Shown one piece after another: positions 1 through 7,835 of a stretch of DNA of 60,836 bases (within the stretch, counting starts at the first letter, position 1; each line of letters begins with the position of its first letter). The notes under the pieces are model-generated. The model was not told the origin of the DNA. It saw nothing but the letters and a program-made list of their open reading frames with translations, and searched no databases. Origin of the DNA: Gammaproteobacteria bacterium (GTDB lineage Bacteria > Pseudomonadota > Gammaproteobacteria > Pseudomonadales > Pseudohongiellaceae); assembly GCA_028818225.1 (NCBI GenBank), contig JAPPOG010000024.1:1-60836 (forward strand), read 5' to 3'. The position numbers and the translations under genes were made by a program.

Positions 1-1
1 A

Positions 2-646
2 TTTGGTGCAAGTCTTTCTGCAGGAGAACCACAGCGAATCAATCTCGGTAGTGAGCCTGAAGACGGATTGAGACACGCGCAACAGCTATTTAGGTATTTT
101 CTAACAGAGTCAGGTGTCACAATATTAGATTCTGAGTTTTATCAGGAAGCTGTTTCAAATGAATGGGCAGTGTTTTATGAACATTCCAGTTCTCGTTCTC
201 TGCGAGAAATACTGACAGGTATGTTGCGCTTTTCCAACAACTTTATAGCCAATCAATTGTTTCTTACTTTGGGTGCACAAAATGACGGATTTCCGGCAAC
301 AACGGATTCCGCCAGGGAAGTTTTACAACAACAGCTCAGTGAAATTTACGGAATTGGAATTGGCAGTGATACACAGTCATTGTTAATGCTTGAGGGCTCA
401 GGTCTTTCTCGCCAACAACGCAGCACTGCCAGTGGCATGATGCGGATACTGGAGACCTTTAGACCTTATGCAGATTTATTGCCGGAGATAAATGGCGCAC
501 TGCGAAAGAGCGGCACCTTAACCGGAGTTTATAATTTCTCCGGTTATATTCAGGGGCCCGATGGTCTGTATCCTTACGTGATACTGACCAATCAGGAAAC
601 TAATAATCGTGATGAAATTTTACAGATACTCAGGGATGCCATTTAA
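2..646 (+). CDS. D-alanyl-D-alanine carboxypeptidase/endopeptidase, PBP4 (S13) family, 3' part
   Basis: The frame is open from base 2, so the gene begins upstream of the window; only about the last 214 residues are present. The visible part has an SNN element followed by FIANQLF, matching the SxN box of S13 penicillin-binding proteins, and later KSGTL followed by VYNFSGY, matching the KTG box (here KSG). The nucleophile SxxK box would lie outside the window. Members act in the periplasm on peptidoglycan cross-links and stem peptides. The TTG near base 68 is an internal codon and not a start, because coding-like sequence continues upstream of it. The family call is from motifs; whether it is DacB or a paralogue cannot be told. 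Confidence 0.85.
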   Translation, partial: FGASLSAGEPQRINLGSEPEDGLRHAQQLFRYFLTESGVTILDSEFYQEAVSNEWAVFYEHSSSRSLREILTGMLRFSNNFIANQLFLTLGAQNDGFPATTDSAREVLQQQLSEIYGIGIGSDTQSLLMLEGSGLSRQQRSTASGMMRILETFRPYADLLPEINGALRKSGTLTGVYNFSGYIQGPDGLYPYVILTNQETNNRDEILQILRDAI

Positions 647-680
647 TCATTAAAGAATATAATTACTGCGCCCCATTAAT

Positions 681-1574
681 CTAGGTAGATGATTTTTTAA
701 CTCCAGGCTGCTCATAGCTATATTGCAGTACCTGGTCTCGAGAATAAAAAACAATTCCGCGTCCCTTCAGGAATTCAAGCTGCCCCTGTTTCTCTCTCAA
801 TTCGATCCAGTTCTCATCGCTTTGAAAAGTTGCTGATTCTTCAATGGCATCTAATTCATCAAGAAAGGAATCGTCGAGAAAGTCCAGATCAGCCTTCAGG
901 GATTCCCGTTGAGTAATGTCTTTCGATTCTTCTTCTTTCGGTGGAGCCGACTGGGCAATATCTACATAGGCCCGCTGCCAGCTGGGTACATCGGATTGCC
1001 AGATTTTCATACCATTAATATCGGTTTCTTTCATCTGAATTCGGGCAAAACTGGCGCTCATTCCCCTGGCGTCCGCAGCAGTCATACGCGCATGTTCGAA
1101 CTGTCCTTCATTGGCGTTGGCCCCATAGAAAACCATGCCGACTGCCCGGGTTCGGGTAAAATTCAATTCACTGAAATTGGAATAGCAGGCAAGCGCGAAA
1201 TCTAATTGTGCGGCACTGAAGTTAGCCTTTTCTGAGATATCGCTGCCAAAGATATGAACACCTTTCAGATCTGCACGTTCATCTTTGTGCTGATTCATCT
1301 CTCTTGCCCGGTCTTTATCAGTTCGTTCACCCTGACCGGAATGCAAATCCAGTCCTCGAAGATCGAGGCGCGAAAGGTTTAAAGAATGATGAATTCCAAC
1401 TTCATCCATATAGGAGAAATGACGATTTAACTTGTTATTTTCCAGGGCAGCTGTCAATTCAGCAGGAACACTTAACACTTCATTCAGCTTTAATTGGCTC
1501 TTGATTGTGTCCAGTTTTTTTATCTGCTTATTGAAACTATCAATTGCCTGTTTCTTTTGTTTTTTGCCGGGCAT
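681..1574 (-). CDS. Unknown protein with pentapeptide-like repeats
   Basis: 297 residues from the first ATG. The N-terminus is Lys-rich (MPGKKQKKQ) and probably helical. Residues about 70-190 contain degenerate pentapeptide-like A(N/D)F/LxxA units such as LNLSRLDLRGLDL, ANFSAAQLDF and SNFSELNF, as in right-handed quadrilateral helix proteins. The C-terminal third is acidic. No signal peptide is seen. It shares its reading frame with the upstream gene on the same strand: the 53 codons between that gene's TGA (1734-1736) and this ATG are all open, contain no ATG, GTG or TTG, and look protein-like (for example AARILETLHEEG). This gene may therefore be the distal half of one longer protein cut by a nonsense codon. 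The ATG at 1574 has no clear ribosome binding site. Confidence 0.6.
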   Translation of the reverse strand: MPGKKQKKQAIDSFNKQIKKLDTIKSQLKLNEVLSVPAELTAALENNKLNRHFSYMDEVGIHHSLNLSRLDLRGLDLHSGQGERTDKDRAREMNQHKDERADLKGVHIFGSDISEKANFSAAQLDFALACYSNFSELNFTRTRAVGMVFYGANANEGQFEHARMTAADARGMSASFARIQMKETDINGMKIWQSDVPSWQRAYVDIAQSAPPKEEESKDITQRESLKADLDFLDDSFLDELDAIEESATFQSDENWIELREKQGQLEFLKGRGIVFYSRDQVLQYSYEQPGVKKSST

Positions 1575-1733
1575 GATAGCTGGCTCTGAACCTTCTTCAT
1601 GTAAGGTCTCGAGAATTCTGGCCGCCGCGCAGAATGTTTCTTTTGCGTTTTCGCTTAGAGCCTTTGAGTTTTCAGTGTAAAGGAATCTGACAGGAGACTC
1701 GGCAAATACTTCGCTACGCTCTACTTCTCGAAC

Positions 1734-2570
1734 TCAATTATCAACTGGACTGGCACCAGAAAAGTCATGAAGCACATCGACAAATAAACTTCTTGCTAAT
1801 TGCTGTCGCGTTCTGTCGTCATTATAAAGATTCGCTTCCTTGACATAATCAGGCATTTCCAGGACATAAGAGATTAACTTCAACAAGCCTGCAATCGTGC
1901 CCAGTTTTTCTTCACCAATACTTTCGAAAACTTCAATTTCACCGCTGTAAACCGCCTTGCGTGGATCGTCTGTCTCATCAAGCATTTTGTAGAGTTGTAA
2001 TAGAACTTTCTTCCTCTCCGCAGAGAGAGCGAAATAAGCCTTGGCTTCTTCAATCTCGGCATGCACTTCAGCTTTTACATCGGGTACCAGCGTGTCAACT
2101 TCAGCTTCTTCTCTTATATGGATTTCGTTCGCTTCATGGACCAGGGTGAGATAGATGAAATCCTCGACGGAGTCTCCGGCTCGACCACCCTTGGCATGCA
2201 AGCCTTCAAGAATTTTCCGCATCCAGCGTGGTTTGCTTTTGCGTTCTTCCTCTCCATCACGAAAATGCAAGACCATTTCTTCCTTGCCGCTTTTGGTTTT
2301 TATTTTGGAAACGCCGGCGGAAGTGATCATATTCTTTGACCAGACGAAACGGTAACGATTGTTGTCTGCATCGAAAAAGTGGTTCTGAATTAAAGCGTGA
2401 AGATCTAAACGTGAATGAGTATGTTGCTCTGATATCAGGCGATTGATAACTGCCGTCATAATTGCAGGATTTACCCAGGCTTTTGGAGCAGGGGGGCTAT
2501 CCTGTAAATCTGCCAGGGTGCCAGTTGCACCCTTGCGAGCGCCCACAAAATTGATTTCCGTATTCTTCAT
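1734..2570 (-). CDS. Hypothetical protein, possibly first part of a split ORF
   Basis: 278 residues, soluble, no signal peptide or membrane segment. I do not recognise the family. It contains a charged central stretch (GEEERKSKPRW), a HEANEIH element that is not a classical HExxH metal site, and an acidic helical part rich in Glu (about 150-200). The ATG follows AGCAGG at about 5 bases. The stop is TGA at 1734-1736, and the same frame remains open beyond it into the pentapeptide-like ORF at 681-1574. Read through, the product would be about 628 residues. The two ORFs are either an operon of two proteins with an unusual spacer or one gene carrying a nonsense mutation. Confidence 0.6.
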   Translation of the reverse strand: MKNTEINFVGARKGATGTLADLQDSPPAPKAWVNPAIMTAVINRLISEQHTHSRLDLHALIQNHFFDADNNRYRFVWSKNMITSAGVSKIKTKSGKEEMVLHFRDGEEERKSKPRWMRKILEGLHAKGGRAGDSVEDFIYLTLVHEANEIHIREEAEVDTLVPDVKAEVHAEIEEAKAYFALSAERKKVLLQLYKMLDETDDPRKAVYSGEIEVFESIGEEKLGTIAGLLKLISYVLEMPDYVKEANLYNDDRTRQQLARSLFVDVLHDFSGASPVDN

Positions 2571-2772
2571 AAAACCTGCTTACCAGTAGAGAGTCCCATC
2601 GCAATTTACCAATTCAAGCTGAAGCTTATTCTGCGCGGCATAATAGACCGGCAATTCTGCGCTTGCTACGAATTTTGGGGAAAATCTGGGGATAATGGCT
2701 TTCTTGCTTATTTCTACCCGTCAAATTACCCTGTTTTTGTGAAATTTGACGCCGATCCAGTGGATTTTGCAA

Positions 2773-4071
2773 ATGACAGATAAAAAAATTAATAAAATTC
2801 GACGACGGGTAATTACCGGTTTAGGTGCTGTTGCCGCCAGCAGTTTATTGCCACGGCGACTGTCTGCACAGCGCAGCAATGATACAGATGTTCTGATTAT
2901 CGGCGGCGGTATAGCGGGATCATCTACTGCCTTTCACCTGGCTGAGCAAGGTCGCGATGTCATTTTGCTGGAGCGCGGCGACATTGCATCGGAAGCATCG
3001 GGTCAGAATATGGGCGGACTCGGTGGCTCAGGCTGGGGAAACAATCCTGATCTACTCTCATATTTAACCGCAGGAAGTGTCGAAATCTTCAAACGTATGC
3101 AGATCGATATGGATTACGACATAGAATTTCGCCTATCGGGCACTCTCACAGCAATTCATAGCGATGCACAATACGAGTTTTACCAGGATGATGTTGCCAG
3201 CCAACGAAACAACGGCTACGAAATAGAACTTCTTTCTGCCAGAGAAGCGAGGGCAATAGAACCCGAGGCAAACGGCGCATTACCCGGTTACATGTATAGA
3301 CCCCAGCGAGGACAGGCGGATCCGGTAAAAACTACGCGCGCCTTTGCCCATGCTGCGCAAATAGCAGGTGCCACCGTTAATACCGGTCAGAATGTAGTAT
3401 CAATTACACCAATGAGTGCTGGCGGTTATTTGATACAAACTGAATCGACTGAATTTAGATGTCAGACACTAGTATTGGCTACGGGAGCCTGGTGTGGACC
3501 AGTAGGAGAAATGCTGGGCTTGAGGATCCCAATCGTTCCAGTCCGGGGACAAATGTGGGCAACGGAAAGTTTACCTATGCGCATCATGCATACGATTGGT
3601 TCAACGATATCCAGTTATGCCTGGAGTAAGGACAACGGCTCTGACAATGTTACTCCACCAAACCTTACCCATAAAAACGGCCGCCGTAATACTCGCCATC
3701 TTTATGGGCGACAGAGTAAGAATGGCGAAATTATTTTCGGCGGTGACCGCGAGAGCCTTGGTTATAACACCACACCAAATCCTGCGGGTATCGAAGTGAA
3801 CCGCGATCATGCAGCGGAAGTGATTCCTCTCGTGGCAAGCTTACCTATTGCCCGTACCTGGGCCGGACTAATGCCCTTCTCCCTTGATGGCGCGCCAGTT
3901 ATTGGCAAAATTCCAATTCGCGATAACCTGTTTATTGTAAGTGGTATGGCGTCTTCAGGATTTGGCCGTGGACCCATGGCAGGCAAACTGGCAGCTGATT
4001 ACATTCACAGTGGCAACATGACTCACGTGCTTGCTGAGTCTGATCCTGCAAGGTGCGTAACTGAAAAATAA
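2773..4071 (+). CDS. Tat-exported FAD-dependent oxidoreductase (DAO family)
   Basis: 432 residues from the ATG at 2773. The N-terminus KIRRRVITGLGAVAASSLL is a twin-arginine-type signal, followed by a mature start near LSAQ. A Rossmann dinucleotide motif IIGGGIAGSS is at about 40-50, followed by the LLERGDI strand that binds ADP ribose. The second half has the DAO-type VPVRGQMW and a C-terminal FIVSGMASSGFGRGPMAG element closing over FAD. The family oxidises amines or amino acids such as glycine, sarcosine and D-amino acids; the substrate here is not predictable. An in-frame TTG nine codons upstream (2746) was not chosen, since the ATG precedes a standard signal. A DAO remnant at 5801 is a separate, broken gene. 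Confidence 0.85.
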   Translation: MTDKKINKIRRRVITGLGAVAASSLLPRRLSAQRSNDTDVLIIGGGIAGSSTAFHLAEQGRDVILLERGDIASEASGQNMGGLGGSGWGNNPDLLSYLTAGSVEIFKRMQIDMDYDIEFRLSGTLTAIHSDAQYEFYQDDVASQRNNGYEIELLSAREARAIEPEANGALPGYMYRPQRGQADPVKTTRAFAHAAQIAGATVNTGQNVVSITPMSAGGYLIQTESTEFRCQTLVLATGAWCGPVGEMLGLRIPIVPVRGQMWATESLPMRIMHTIGSTISSYAWSKDNGSDNVTPPNLTHKNGRRNTRHLYGRQSKNGEIIFGGDRESLGYNTTPNPAGIEVNRDHAAEVIPLVASLPIARTWAGLMPFSLDGAPVIGKIPIRDNLFIVSGMASSGFGRGPMAGKLAADYIHSGNMTHVLAESDPARCVTEK

Positions 4072-4092
4072 ATTATCCTGTTAAGGCGCTGA

Positions 4093-4551
4093 CTGGGTGA
4101 CCACTCTATAGACCTGGTTTCCGTTGCCGTTTCGTTGATTGGTATTGTCATTTCCATTATTTGGGTTGCCAGCGCCTCCATTGCCGGCAACTACAGCATG
4201 GTCAAATGCGAATTGGAATATGTTGCGATTGATTCATTTTCCGCCCAAATAATTGGCAATATGGAATTTGATCGCCATCGGGTCAGTCCTAAATCAAGCG
4301 ATGAAATGCCCGGACAGGGTCAGATCCCTTTGGTATATGCAGCTTGGCGTTGTTCAGGATTAACCAAGGATGGTGCGATTCATTTTCAATGGGGAATTGG
4401 AGGGATGCTCATGACCTGCATAATGGGTGCGGCCTGGGGTACAGCCCACCTGCTATGCGGTCACAATCTCTGGATCTTAATTCTCGCCCATTCAAGCGGC
4501 CACCTGCTTTTTGTCACTCAGCTCTATTTTGCTTCATCACTATTCTTCTAA
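4093..4551 (+). pseudogene. Remnant of a CPBP (CAAX/Abi) intramembrane protease
   Basis: The frame is open from 4093 to the stop at 4549-4551, but no good start exists (CTG at 4093, TTG at 4135). The last 50 residues match the C-terminal half of CPBP proteases: a hydrophobic helix ending WGTAHL (the FxxxH-type metal box), then NLWILILAHSSGH (the HxxxB/N-type box). The preceding EExxxR box of the family is absent, and the first half reads as unrelated or scrambled sequence with one hydrophobic stretch. This fits a decayed, non-functional protease. A real small membrane protein is the alternative, but the lack of start signals and of the EExxxR box argues against it. Confidence 0.45.
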
Positions 4552-4661
4552 ATCTTTTACTTTTGGCTAGGGGGATGGCCTGGTTGATTATGTTCAAAGG
4601 ATAAAAACTGCGGTATTTTTACAATGGTTATTTCTCTTACAACAATAAAGAGGCTGTCCCC

Positions 4662-5756
4662 ATGAGCAGCGCTATAAGAAAAACTTTAATTCAGCAATTC
4701 TACCTTCTAGTCACCCTGGTATTTTCTATTTCTGCAGTTGAGGCCCAATCGGGACGCAATCCCTATCGACCGGCAGATGGTTTGCAAGCCGGCAGTGGAC
4801 CCGGTCGCATCGGAGAGATGTGGATGCAATTACCCGATGGCAGACCCATGGGATCCCCCGGCGGAGTGAACATTGATGCTGATGGCGAGCATCTCTGGGC
4901 CATTATTCGCTGCGGTGGAGACGCACCGAGGGGAAGTCAAACTTACTGCGATGATTCGGATCTAAATCCGGTTTTAAAATTCGACCCCGAGGGAAATGTT
5001 GTCGACGAATTTGGCAGCCGCATGTTTGCCTGGCCCCATGGTTTGCACGTCGATAGTGACGGTAACGTCTGGGTAACCGAAGCTGGAAGTGGAGAATCCC
5101 CTTCTGGTGTTCCCTTCGGCCATCAAGTATTCAAGTTTTCTGCCTCCGGTGAGCTATTAATGACTTTGGGTGAGGCAGGCGTTTCAGGCTCGGGACCAAA
5201 CCACTTTACTGCACCAAGCGATGTAATTACTGCTCCCAATGGTGATATCTTCGTTGCCGATGGACACAATCAAGACGGCAATAATCGGATTGTTAAATAT
5301 GCCAGCGATGGAACTTATATCATGGACTTCGGAGAAACCGGCTATGGTCCGGGACAAATGTTAGGACCTCACGCATTGGCAATGGCGCCTGATGGGAGGC
5401 TGTTTGTTGCTGACCGCTGGAACAAACGGATTTCCATTTTCAATCAGGACGGCAACTTTCTTTCCCATTGGACGCAGTTTGGCATGCCCAGCGACATCTG
5501 GATTTCGGGGGATGGCACAATCTACGTGGCCGATTCCGAATCGGACATGACACAGAATCCCGGCTGGGAAAAAGGCATACGAATTGGCGATGTGGAAACC
5601 GCCTGGGTGGATTACTTTATCCTGGACACTGGCGATAATCCACCAATTACTCAAGGTGGCAGCGGTGCCGAGTCAATTACCGTTGACCGACATGGCAGTA
5701 TCTTCGCGGGCGAACCGCGGCCACAGGAATTACGAAAATATATTCGAATACGGTAG
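4662..5756 (+). CDS. Secreted NHL-repeat beta-propeller protein (PAL-like)
   Basis: 364 residues. Residues 1-29 form a Sec signal ending SAVEAQ. The rest is a six-bladed NHL propeller: repeated blades contain GNVWVTEAG, GDIFVADGH, GRLFVADRWNKRI and GTIYVADSES, each with the strand pattern of NHL repeats. Similar proteins are annotated as peptidyl-alpha-hydroxyglycine alpha-amidating lyase-like, but propeller folds are poor guides to chemistry and I do not assign a reaction. The ATG at 4662 lies about 10 bases after AGAGG. It is followed closely by a broken DAO gene. Confidence 0.8.
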   Translation: MSSAIRKTLIQQFYLLVTLVFSISAVEAQSGRNPYRPADGLQAGSGPGRIGEMWMQLPDGRPMGSPGGVNIDADGEHLWAIIRCGGDAPRGSQTYCDDSDLNPVLKFDPEGNVVDEFGSRMFAWPHGLHVDSDGNVWVTEAGSGESPSGVPFGHQVFKFSASGELLMTLGEAGVSGSGPNHFTAPSDVITAPNGDIFVADGHNQDGNNRIVKYASDGTYIMDFGETGYGPGQMLGPHALAMAPDGRLFVADRWNKRISIFNQDGNFLSHWTQFGMPSDIWISGDGTIYVADSESDMTQNPGWEKGIRIGDVETAWVDYFILDTGDNPPITQGGSGAESITVDRHGSIFAGEPRPQELRKYIRIR

Positions 5757-5800
5757 CAGGCGCTTCTGACTACCAGGCAAATTGGTTTCGCTGCCGGTAA

Positions 5801-6027
5801 ATGGAAACTCATGAACTGATTATCGTCGGTGCTGGCGCTATGGGAAGTGCTGCGGCCTATCATGGCGCCAAGGTTGGTCTTAATCCTTTACTACTGGAAC
5901 AGTTCAAAATTGGCCACAACAATGGTAGCAGTCATGGCGGTAGCCGGATAACTCGCTATGCCAATACCGAAGCCGAGGAATGCAGGGGACCCTGTGGCGA
6001 AAAATGAAACAACTTGGTTTAGCTTAA
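5801..6027 (+). pseudogene. Truncated, frameshifted sarcosine/N-methyltryptophan oxidase (SolA-like) gene
   Basis: The ATG at 5801 opens a convincing SolA-type N-terminus: ELIIVGAGAMGSAAAYH (FAD-binding GxGxxG), LLLEQF, then SSHGGSRITRYA, which matches the SHG-x-x-R-hinge of monomeric sarcosine oxidases. After TEAEE the frame degenerates and stops at 6005-6007. The neighbouring frame continues plausibly as LWRKMKQLGLA to a stop at 6025-6027, so a one-base frameshift is likely. The remaining ~300 residues of the family are missing. This is a dead 5' fragment. Confidence 0.75.
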
Positions 6028-6379
6028 TTGGCTCAACTCTGCAAGCCATTACATTAGATGGGTTTTGCCCTTCACTTAATTAATAATCGTTATGACAAGT
6101 GATGTAATTAAAAAGATTGCATCTATGCTGGATAGTGAGAAATCTTTAATCTCCAAAACCAGCTATCAGGATAAACACAATCAGCAGTCAGTAATCTTTA
6201 GGGCCTGTTGGCGTAAATACTGCTCCCGCGATTGCCCTGGCAGCGCATAACCCGCTCCAAGAAGTTAATGTGGAAAGATCTAAAGATAACTAAGGACGAG
6301 CAGCACTAGTTCCTGATTAAGATGACTTCAAGACTTTATGCCCAGTTCTTTAGGCGCTGTTCACTTTTTAGTACTTATT
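6028..6379. other. Non-coding stretch, probably gene debris
   Basis: No convincing gene. A 52-codon ORF runs 6092-6250 on the plus strand but has no ribosome binding site or recognisable motif. Another plus frame ends with protein-like text (TAPAIALAAHNPLQEVNV) near 6215-6293, which could be the tail of the broken oxidase or of another lost gene. No terminator with a T-run was found. Confidence 0.35.
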
Positions 6380-7762
6380 CTAGTTGGCTTGACAGCGCTG
6401 GCTCAGATTTTCAGTTTCCCAGCTATCCCGCATCCTGCGCTCATATTGCTCTCGCTGGCTCGCACTGGCAATTAGACTTTCTGCCACATCATCGCCCACT
6501 ACAATCCCCTGTGGTTCCGCCTTGGTGAAGTAGTAACGGGCATTCATCATTTCATCTACCGAACGAGGCCCATAGCGCACTTCAGCGGTTGGGTCAGGAT
6601 TCGCTGCGTTATCTGTAGAATTATCAAACCACCAGGTCACATGCAGTTTTGCGCCAGCAGGAACGAACATGGGTTCATGGTATTCATAATGAAACTGCCA
6701 GTTGAAATCATAATCTGGTACCCATAGTAAAGTTTCCAGATCGTCATCGTCTGGGAGCTGCAACTCGAGTCTGACTGCTTTGCCCCTGTAATGGGCGTGA
6801 GGAGCCAATGCCAACAATAGAATATCTTCTTCTATCACGTGCTCATGGGTTGCCATGTAGTTTGGATCACCCGGTGGAATGACAATATCCGTATTCATTG
6901 GAATCGTGTTTTCGACAACGTAATCGATGACATCGCCAGGTTTGTAAAATAGAAACCCTCCCGCAGTGTTATCTTCCACAGCAGTTCCGGGCCCTGCTTC
7001 TTTTGCATAGTGCATATTGATAGAAATAAAAGGATCGGCGGGCAATAAAAAACCCCAGCCATCGGGATAAACTTGAGGCCCTCTTCCCGGCACTGCCACG
7101 CCAAGATAATTGGACACAGAATGATGCATGGTAGAACTGCCGGGCCGAATTTCAGTAGCCTTTACCCAACGAGGCTGACTTAAATCACCATCAGCGAGTT
7201 CCATTCTAATCGTCGGTTGCCAGTCACTGGCTTCTTCGCAAACTTCAATCGGTTCGGGAAACGCTACTCTTGCATCGGGAACACCCATCCACCAGAGGGA
7301 GCCGTCGGGTGCTTGTGATGGAACATTGGCAGCTACGGTTTCTAATTCTTTATGTTCTGCTTGCCTCGAAGCATCACCCTCTAATGCCCCTCGCTCTACC
7401 CAGTTAATGATTAATCCTTTATCAAAGTCAGAAATATATCGCTCGTTTTTAAACGTGCCCTGATGCTGGCGATGAGCGCCCCAGGGTGGCATGCTGCCAT
7501 CCTGCAAACGCAACGCGATCACTGGCGCCCAAACTTTCGCTTGTTCATAGGACGATACGGAAAATGGCGCACTTATTCCGCCAAGATTAGGCGCATCATC
7601 GCGATGACACTCGGCGCAGTTTCGAACCAAAGCATTTCTGACTCCGCCATAGTAAGTTGGCGCAGTATCGAATTGTCCGAATGACTGAACAGAAAAAAAT
7701 GAGAGAACTGTAAAAACAAAAATCCCAGTTAATGCGTGATTACTTTTTGCGATAAGTTTCAT
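6380..7762 (-). CDS. Secreted haem-c/copper type II ascorbate-dependent monooxygenase-like protein
   Basis: 460 residues from the ATG at 7762, which follows AGGAGG by 5 bases; the in-frame upstream extension to 7831 lies in the spacer. A Sec signal (MKLIAKSNHALTGIF...) ends near SFGQ. Early in the mature protein is one CAECH haem-c motif, then a PHM-like region with SSTMHHSVSNY, INMHYAKEAGPGT, LLALAPHAHYRGK and FHYEYHEPM, i.e. the His-rich copper-site pattern of the peptidylglycine/dopamine monooxygenase fold. Family members with an N-terminal cytochrome-like segment are common in Acidobacteria and Gammaproteobacteria and have no settled function. It lies 73 bases downstream of the quinoprotein at 7836-9773 on the same strand, so it may be co-transcribed and take electrons from it. 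Confidence 0.75.
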   Translation of the reverse strand: MKLIAKSNHALTGIFVFTVLSFFSVQSFGQFDTAPTYYGGVRNALVRNCAECHRDDAPNLGGISAPFSVSSYEQAKVWAPVIALRLQDGSMPPWGAHRQHQGTFKNERYISDFDKGLIINWVERGALEGDASRQAEHKELETVAANVPSQAPDGSLWWMGVPDARVAFPEPIEVCEEASDWQPTIRMELADGDLSQPRWVKATEIRPGSSTMHHSVSNYLGVAVPGRGPQVYPDGWGFLLPADPFISINMHYAKEAGPGTAVEDNTAGGFLFYKPGDVIDYVVENTIPMNTDIVIPPGDPNYMATHEHVIEEDILLLALAPHAHYRGKAVRLELQLPDDDDLETLLWVPDYDFNWQFHYEYHEPMFVPAGAKLHVTWWFDNSTDNAANPDPTAEVRYGPRSVDEMMNARYYFTKAEPQGIVVGDDVAESLIASASQREQYERRMRDSWETENLSQRCQAN

Positions 7763-7835
7763 CGATGCCTCCTGGGTTGAGGGCTGCAAATTATCAGGAC
7801 AGAAGCATTTTGTGCTTCTGCCCTGACTCAAACTA

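Noticed and set aside
1734..1736. Selenocysteine at the TGA between the two unknown ORFs.
   Set aside because: No selenoprotein family resemblance or visible SECIS-like stem just after the TGA; other broken genes here use TAG as well.
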